Part shown: piece after piece, positions 58,989 to 64,000 of the stretch
Position numbering within the stretch: the stretch's first letter is position 1
Layout of the letters: each line of letters starts with the position of its first letter
Assembly: GCA_029778535.1 (NCBI GenBank)
Contig: JAKOQB010000229.1
Coordinates: 32,755 to 96,754 of the forward strand
Direction of reading: 5' to 3'
Length of the DNA: 64,000 nucleotides
Source of the DNA: Pseudomonadota bacterium
GTDB taxonomy: Bacteria > Pseudomonadota > Gammaproteobacteria > Burkholderiales > Burkholderiaceae_F
Translations under genes and position numbers: made by a program
The notes under the pieces: generated by a model
Database searches by the model: none
What the model saw: the letters and a program-made list of their open reading frames with translations, nothing else
What the model was told of the DNA's origin: nothing

Positions 58989-61072
58989 GCCGCCCCCCCA
59001 AGCACCGTCGCCACGCGGATCGTGCTGGTCTCGGGGACCTCGGCGTGGCCGATCACGCGCAGGCGCGGGGCAGCGCGCTTGAGCAGCCGCGCCAGCGGCA
59101 CCCGCAGCTTGTCGGGCACCAGCAGCGACGGCGCGAGCCCCATGTCTTCCTGCCGTTGCGCGGCGGCGGCCGCGCCGCGCTGGATCAGGTCGACCAGTCC
59201 CGGCTCGATGGCGGTGTCGCCGCCGCCGCCGAGCGACTGCGCGAGCACCTTTTCCAGCTCGGGGTCGAGCGCGATCACCGCCAGCTCCTTCGTGGTGCCG
59301 AACAGCGATTGCGCGATCGTCGCGCGCAGCGCCGCGCGCACGTGCGCGGTCAGCTCGTTCGGATCGGTCGTGCGGGCGCCGAAATCGGCCAGTGTTTCCA
59401 CGATCGTGCGCAGATCGCGGATGTGCACGCCCTCGTCGAGCAGGTTCGCCAGCACGCGCTGCAGCGTGGCGAGCGGAATCAGCTTCGGCACCAGGTCGTC
59501 GACCAGTTTGGGCATCGATTTGCCGACGTGATCGAGCAGCGCCTGCGTCTCCTGTCGGCCGAGCAGTTGGCCCGCGTGCGACAGCAGCAGATGATTGATG
59601 TGGGTCGCGACCACGGTCGCGCAGTCGACCACCGTGTAGCCGAGCACCTGCGCCGCATCGCGCGTGCCGGGGTCGATCCAGATCGCCGGCAGTCCGAACG
59701 CCGGGTCGCGCGTCGCGGTGCCGGGCACCGTCTGGGTCACGCCGCCGGGGTTGATCGCGAGCAGCATGCCGTTGAACGCCTCGCCCTCGCCGATCGCGAC
59801 ACCCTTGAGCAGCACGCGATAGCCGCTCGGCTTCAGATCGAGGTTGTCGCGGATATGCACCGGCGGCGGCAGGAAGCCGATCTCCTGCGCGAACTTCTTG
59901 CGCAGCGCCTTGATGCGCTTCAGCAACTCGCCGTCCTGGGACTTGTCGACCAGCGGAATCAGCCGGTAGCCGACCTCGAGTCCCAGCACGTCGACCGGCT
60001 GCACGTCGTCCCAGCTCGCCTCGTTGGCGGGCAGCACTTCCGCAGCGGGCTGCGCGATCGCCTGCGCCTGCTCGCGCCGCGCGCGCTGCGCGAGCCACCA
60101 CGCCGCGTAGCCCGCGATCGCCGCGAACAAGAGGAACACGAACCACGGCATGCCCGGAATCACGCCCAGCACGCCGAGGATCGCGCTCGTGATGCCGAGC
60201 ACGCGCGGCGCCTTGAAGAGCTGCCCTGCCATCTGCGCGCCGAGGTCCTGGTCCTCCTTGCCGACGCGCGACACGATCAGGCCGGCGGCGATCGAGATCA
60301 CCAGCCCGGGAATCATCGCCACCAGCCCGTCGCCGATCGACAGCAGCACGTAGTTGTTGGCGGCGTCGGCCATGCCCATGCCGTGCCAGATCGTTCCGAT
60401 CGCCACGCCGCCGATCAGATTGATGAACAGGATCAGGATGCCGGCGACCGCGTCGCCGCGCACGTACTTGCTGGCGCCGTCCATCGCGCCGTAGAACTCG
60501 GCCTCCTGCGCGATCTCGGTGCGGCGGCGGCGCGCTTCCGCATCATTGATGATGCCGGCGTTCAGGTCCGCGTCGATCGCCATCTGCTTGCCCGGCATCG
60601 CGTCGAGCGTGAAGCGCGCTGCGACCTCGGCAATGCGGCCCGCGCCCTTGGTGACGACCACGAAGTTGATCACCACCAGGATCGAGAACACGATCAGGCC
60701 GACCGCGATGTTGCCGCCGATGACGAAGTGGCCGAACGATTCGATCACGTGCCCGGCGGCGGCCGGCCCGGTGTGACCGTCCATCAGCACCGCGCGCGTG
60801 GAGGCGACGTTCAGCGACAGCCGCATGAGGGTCGTCAGCAGCAGCACGACCGGGAACGCCGCGAACTCCAGCGGCTTCTTCGTGTACACCGCGACCATCA
60901 TCACCACCAGCGCGACCGCGATGTTGAACGTGAACAGCAGGTCGAGCAGGAACGGCGGCAGCGGCAGGATCATCATGGCGAGCACCATGAAGACCAGGAT
61001 GGGAACGGCGAGCGCCTGCCAGGGCACCTGGCGCAGGAACGGGTGATTCAGGGCGGCGGCCAGGTTGTTCAT
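58985..61072 (-). CDS. flhA: Flagellar export gate protein FlhA
   Basis: Core export-apparatus membrane protein of 695 residues. The N-terminal half has about eight transmembrane segments with the FHIPEP-type motif KKPLEFAAFPVVLLLTTLMR and LSLNVASTRAVL, then FTLDAMPGKQMAIDADLNAG. The C-terminal cytosolic domain, which docks substrate-chaperone complexes, starts at about 340 and includes FGLPAIWIDP and GYTVVDCATVVATHINHLL. Normal length. Confidence 0.97.
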   Translation of the reverse strand: MNNLAAALNHPFLRQVPWQALAVPILVFMVLAMMILPLPPFLLDLLFTFNIAVALVVMMVAVYTKKPLEFAAFPVVLLLTTLMRLSLNVASTRAVLMDGHTGPAAAGHVIESFGHFVIGGNIAVGLIVFSILVVINFVVVTKGAGRIAEVAARFTLDAMPGKQMAIDADLNAGIINDAEARRRRTEIAQEAEFYGAMDGASKYVRGDAVAGILILFINLIGGVAIGTIWHGMGMADAANNYVLLSIGDGLVAMIPGLVISIAAGLIVSRVGKEDQDLGAQMAGQLFKAPRVLGITSAILGVLGVIPGMPWFVFLLFAAIAGYAAWWLAQRARREQAQAIAQPAAEVLPANEASWDDVQPVDVLGLEVGYRLIPLVDKSQDGELLKRIKALRKKFAQEIGFLPPPVHIRDNLDLKPSGYRVLLKGVAIGEGEAFNGMLLAINPGGVTQTVPGTATRDPAFGLPAIWIDPGTRDAAQVLGYTVVDCATVVATHINHLLLSHAGQLLGRQETQALLDHVGKSMPKLVDDLVPKLIPLATLQRVLANLLDEGVHIRDLRTIVETLADFGARTTDPNELTAHVRAALRATIAQSLFGTTKELAVIALDPELEKVLAQSLGGGGDTAIEPGLVDLIQRGAAAAAQRQEDMGLAPSLLVPDKLRVPLARLLKRAAPRLRVIGHAEVPETSTIRVATVLGGAA

Positions 61073-61083
61073 GTGTCCTCAGT

Positions 61084-62217
61084 TCATGCGGTGGCGCGCG
61101 GGCCGAGCGGGTCCATACCCTCCGGCACTTCGATGCCCGTCGGCGGCACGGCACGCACCCCGCGCTTCAGGCCGAACACGTACGCGAGCACCTGCGCCAC
61201 CGCGGTGTAGAGCGCGGCGGGGATCTCGGCGCCGATCTCGACGTGGCGATACAACGCACGCGCGAGCGGCGGCGCTTCGAGCTGCGGCACGCCGTGCGCG
61301 CGCGCCAGCTCCTTGATCTTCTCGGCCACCGCGTCGGCGCCCTTGGCGACGACGACCGGCGCGGCGTGGCGCCCTTCGAGGTACTTGATCGCGACCGCGA
61401 AGTGGGTCGGGTTGGTGACGACGACGTCGGCCTTCGGCACCGCGGCCATCATCCGCTTGCGCGCCAGCTCGCGCTGCAGGCTGCGTATGCGCGCCTTGAT
61501 GTGCGGGTCGCCCTCGGTCTCCTTGTTCTCCCGCCGCACCTCTTCCAGCGTCATCTTCAGCTTCGAGCGGTGGTGAAAAATCTGGAACGGCACGTCGATC
61601 GCCGCGGTCGCCGCCAGCGTGGCCACCAGCAACGCGAAACCGAGCGTCAGCAACCGGCCGGCGTGCGCGAGCGCCGCCGGCAGTTCTTCGTAGGCGAGTT
61701 GCGCGAACTCCGGCATGCGGCTGGCGACGTAGTAGCCGCCGACCGCAGCCAGCAGCAGCGCGACCAGCATCACCTTGGCCAGCTCCACCAGCGACGCGGC
61801 CGAGAACATTCGGCCCAGGCCGTTCGAGGGGTCGAGCCGGTCCGGCTTGAACGTCGCCAGCCCCGGCACGAACATCCAGCCGCCCACCACGAGCGGCGCC
61901 GCGAGCGCTGCGGCGAGGAAGATCGCCGCGAGCGGCAGCCACGGCAGCGCGCCGAGCAGCAGCAGGTCACCGATGCGCGCGCTCATGCGCGCGGGATCGG
62001 CGAGCGTGTGCGCGTCGAAGGTCAGCCCAGCGCTCACGATCGCGAGGCTCGACGTCGCCAGCGGCACGCCGAGAAGGAACAGCGCGGCGCCCGCGCCGCC
62101 GAGCAGCAGCAGGTGCGCGAGGTCGCGCGAGCGCGGCACCTGCCCTTCGCGCCGAGCATCGGCCAGCCGCTTCGCGGTCGGCGGCAGCGTGCGTTCCTGT
62201 CCGGTTTCTTCGGCCAT
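61084..62217 (-). CDS. flhB: Flagellar export switch protein FlhB
   Basis: Export-apparatus protein of 377 residues. Four transmembrane segments follow ERTLPPTAKRLADARREGQV. The cytosolic domain contains the self-cleaving NPTH motif at 269-272, within DVVVTNPTHFAVAIKY, that switches export from hook to filament proteins. First gene of the flhB-flhA-flhF-flhG-fliA operon, with a FliA-type promoter about 80 bases upstream. Confidence 0.97.
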   Translation of the reverse strand: MAEETGQERTLPPTAKRLADARREGQVPRSRDLAHLLLLGGAGAALFLLGVPLATSSLAIVSAGLTFDAHTLADPARMSARIGDLLLLGALPWLPLAAIFLAAALAAPLVVGGWMFVPGLATFKPDRLDPSNGLGRMFSAASLVELAKVMLVALLLAAVGGYYVASRMPEFAQLAYEELPAALAHAGRLLTLGFALLVATLAATAAIDVPFQIFHHRSKLKMTLEEVRRENKETEGDPHIKARIRSLQRELARKRMMAAVPKADVVVTNPTHFAVAIKYLEGRHAAPVVVAKGADAVAEKIKELARAHGVPQLEAPPLARALYRHVEIGAEIPAALYTAVAQVLAYVFGLKRGVRAVPPTGIEVPEGMDPLGPRATA

Positions 62218-62298
62218 GCAAGCAATGCCTGCGGTGGCAGGCGACCTCCATTGCGGATGCCGCCATTATTCGAAGACGCGCGCCGTCCTGATCGTTAA

Positions 62299-62325
62299 AT
62301 ATCGGCCCGAGTTCCGTCCACTTTA
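62299..62325 (-). promoter_or_regulatory. Sigma-28 (FliA) promoter for the flhB-fliA operon
   Basis: On the minus strand TAAA (62325-62322), a 15-base spacer and GCCGATAT (62306-62299) match the sigma-28 consensus, directed at flhB. The rest of the 62218-62480 gap shows no gene. Confidence 0.82.
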
Positions 62326-62480
62326 GGGTGACGTGCGCGACCGAAGCGCGGAAATGCGCCGGATTCCGGTCCCAATTCGGCCGCGTGCGACGCTCAAGCG
62401 CGCGGGTGCGGCGCCGATCCACCAGAAGACGCAATCCGGACGCCGGATTCCGCGCCGCGGACCGTGCGTTCAACTTACGG

Positions 62481-62891
62481 ATGGACCGGATGACCCGCCA
62501 CAGAATGCTGCGCCGCCTGGCCGAAGATGTCACGCGCCCGCTGGAAGACTTCATGCACCAGCGCGTCGATGAGCCCTCGGTCGAACCGGGCGACGCGCAG
62601 GGCGAGATCTTCGCGTGGTTCGAGGACACGAGTTCGCGCCGCCGCGACGGCCGGCGCGGCATCGCCGGGCTGCCCGAATCGCTGCTGCCGTATGCGCACG
62701 GCATGCGCGTGCTGGAGCGCAAGTACGCCGACGGACACCCGCATCTCATGAGCGCCGTGCGCATCGAATGCCGCGCGCGCTTCGGCGAGTGCATCGCCGC
62801 GCTGTATACCGCCGCGCTGTCGGTCGGCACCATCGCCTGGATCGGCACCGGCCCGCGCTACGCGCAGGCGTGGCGGGAGATGTACTCGTAG
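62481..62891 (+). CDS. Uncharacterised protein
   Basis: Not recognised. Product of about 136 residues from ATG 62481 (or 133 from ATG 62490), basic at the N-terminus (MDRMTRHRMLRRLAEDVTRP). One moderately hydrophobic stretch near the C-terminus (IAALYTAALSVGTIAWIG) could be a membrane helix. Codon use is high-GC like its neighbours. It is divergent from flhB, with the flhB sigma-28 promoter in the shared gap. A flagella-related role would be guesswork. Confidence 0.55.
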   Translation: MDRMTRHRMLRRLAEDVTRPLEDFMHQRVDEPSVEPGDAQGEIFAWFEDTSSRRRDGRRGIAGLPESLLPYAHGMRVLERKYADGHPHLMSAVRIECRARFGECIAALYTAALSVGTIAWIGTGPRYAQAWREMYS

Positions 62892-62898
62892 GATGCCG

Positions 62899-62991
62899 GA
62901 GTCAGGAGTCAGGATTCAGGGTCCGCGGCTGGCCCTGACTTCGGATTGCGGATTGGGATTGGGATGCGGTCATGCCCGCGCAAGCGGGCAT
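62899..62991. repeat. Heptamer arrays and ATGCCCGC hairpin downstream of the 62.5-kb gene
   Basis: Units of the CAGGAGT/CAGGATT family (62899-62920) and CGGATTG-type units (62940-62969), followed by a short hairpin at 62972-62991 (ATGCCCGC, loop GCAA, GCGGGCAT). The hairpin resembles a dispersed palindrome common in beta- and gammaproteobacterial genomes. Confidence 0.8.
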
Positions 62992-63033
62992 CCGGTGAGC
63001 GTCGCGCCGCTTGGTCGCCGCTCAGCTGAGGGC

Positions 63034-63063
63034 CCCGGAGCGGCAGCGCGCTGCCGCTCCGGG
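63034..63063. terminator. Perfect 30-bp palindrome between convergent genes
   Basis: CCCGGAGCGGCAGCG and its exact inverse complement are back to back, eight bases beyond the stop of the minus-strand RTX-like gene. No T-run follows on either strand, so intrinsic termination is uncertain. Confidence 0.5.
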
Positions 63064-63071
63064 CCGCTTCG

Positions 63072-64000
63072 TCAGAACGCTGCGCTCCGAACCACGGGTT
63101 GCCGCGGCCGCGCCGCCGTCGACGTCAGGAAGCTGCTCGGCGCGAGCGTCTCGGTCAACGACGATCCCGCTTCGAACGCCTCGCCGCCCAGGACCGGCGC
63201 CGCGTGCCGCGCGAGCAGCGCGATCGCAGCGTCGACCGCGCGCCAGCGGCTGCGCACGGCTTCGGCGTCCGGAACGTACGTCGCATCTGCGGACGCATCC
63301 ATTTCCGGCAATGGCGTCGTGCCTGCGAAACGCTGCGCATCACCGATGTCAGCCGCCGCGGTCAACGCCTCCTGCGTTACGTAGGGGACGTGATCGGTCG
63401 TGGCGCCGATGTCGGCAAACCACTGATCCGCGTACCGCTGAATCGCGCTCGGAATCCGCTTGGTCGCGAGTCGGGCTTCGATGCCTGCATCGGCCGTCGT
63501 CGTCGCCTCTGCTGCATTCGATGCGCCCTGCGCGGTCGCGCCATTCGCCGTTCCGACGCCGAGCAGTCGAACCCCGCCCGTGGTCGGGTTGGCGCTGAAG
63601 GTCTGTGCCGCGGTGGCGAAGCCGGCGTTTCCGAGCGCCGCCGTGGCGGTCGCATAGTCGAGCGCGCTGAGATTGCCGTCGCGCCCGTAGCGGTACGCGA
63701 GATCGCCGCCCAGCGCCTGCGTGTCGGCTCCGGCGATGAAGGCGGAGTTCAATGTCGCCGTCGGAATCGCCCAGTCGCCGATCGACGGATTGCCGTTGTA
63801 GACGGTGTTGAAGGCGTTGACCAGCGTGGTGAAGTTCAGCCGCGCGACCCGGCGGTTGACTAGTTGATCGGTGCTGGTCCCGTCGTAGTCGGAGGTCGAG
63901 TCGACGACCATCTGCAGCGTGGTGGTGGTGCGGTTGCCGGCGGCCGCGTACCAGTTGACGAACCGCACCGCATCGGTCGTGCCGGCGACTTTCACGTACA
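63072..64000 (-). CDS. C-terminal part of a probable RTX-like secreted protein (5' end outside window)
   Basis: The frame is open to the right edge; 309 residues are visible. It resembles the C-terminal region of large proteobacterial calcium-binding/RTX-type proteins: AVRFVNWYAAAGNRTTTTLQ, YDGTSTDQLVNRRVARLNFT, LVNAFNTVYNGNPSIGDWAI and QALGGDLAYRYGRDGNLSAL. No GGxGxDxxx nonapeptides lie in this part, so the RTX label rests on recalled family resemblance. Export by a type I system is inferred only. The GTG near 63995 is internal. Confidence 0.55.
   Translation of the reverse strand, partial: YVKVAGTTDAVRFVNWYAAAGNRTTTTLQMVVDSTSDYDGTSTDQLVNRRVARLNFTTLVNAFNTVYNGNPSIGDWAIPTATLNSAFIAGADTQALGGDLAYRYGRDGNLSALDYATATAALGNAGFATAAQTFSANPTTGGVRLLGVGTANGATAQGASNAAEATTTADAGIEARLATKRIPSAIQRYADQWFADIGATTDHVPYVTQEALTAAADIGDAQRFAGTTPLPEMDASADATYVPDAEAVRSRWRAVDAAIALLARHAAPVLGGEAFEAGSSLTETLAPSSFLTSTAARPRQPVVRSAAF

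Noticed and set aside
57308..61210. Plus-strand open frame of 1300 codons opposite flhF and flhA
   Set aside because: Antisense shadow rich in Arg, His and Gln; both minus-strand genes are unmistakable.

Overview
The window is a high-GC proteobacterial chromosome segment with a betaproteobacterial character; order and genus cannot be fixed from the sequence alone. Pointers are the classical dcw cluster in canonical order, a periplasmic HiPIP next to rnpB, an flgAMN block divergent from flgB-L, an flhB-flhA-flhF-flhG-fliA operon, and many REP-like intergenic palindromes. No tRNA, rRNA, CRISPR array, insertion sequence or phage gene was found.

Region 1 (1-16.9 kb, minus strand): the division and cell-wall cluster mraZ-rsmH-ftsL-ftsI-murE-murF-mraY-murD-ftsW-murG-murC-ddl-ftsQ-ftsA-ftsZ (ftsZ cut by the window edge). 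Most junctions overlap by 4-7 bases. The exception is a 571-bp repeat-filled gap between murG and murC. A three-copy MraZ operator lies upstream of mraZ.

Region 2 (17.1-20.3 kb): RNase P RNA (minus strand), a HiPIP gene, a TPR/HD-GYP c-di-GMP phosphodiesterase and, divergent from it, a 35-codon gene with its own terminator. The small product looks like a double-glycine-leader peptide. This divergent pair is the best candidate for an undescribed system here.

Region 3 (20.3-25.3 kb, minus strand): a chemotaxis operon cheZ-like, cheY, cheA, cheW, cheR, cheB. cheA and cheR are frameshifted, cheA also loses the end of its P5 domain, and cheB lacks half of its receiver domain. cheY, cheW and the CheZ-like gene are intact.

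Region 4 (25.4-42.0 kb): a signalling block. It holds a REC-HisKA_3 kinase with a LuxR-type regulator, a GGEEF cyclase coupled to a REC-PAS-GGDEF-EAL protein, a GacS/BarA-like hybrid kinase, a second membrane kinase, two small membrane proteins, and an ANTAR regulator with an eight-PAS HWE/HisKA_2-type kinase.

Region 5 (42.1-62.3 kb): flagellar genes flgBCDEFGHIJKL (minus), flgAMN (plus), a Uma2-like nuclease gene, a FixJ-like regulator, then fliA-flhG-flhF-flhA-flhB (minus). Three near-consensus sigma-28 promoters precede flgA, flgM and flhB, so FliA probably drives its own operon. FlhG has lost its P-loop but keeps the FlhF-activating motif. Heptanucleotide repeat arrays sit at many gene junctions in regions 3 and 5, and one lies inside the flgH reading frame.

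Region 6 (62.4-64 kb): an unrecognised small gene and the C-terminal part of a probable large RTX-like secreted protein, open at the window edge.
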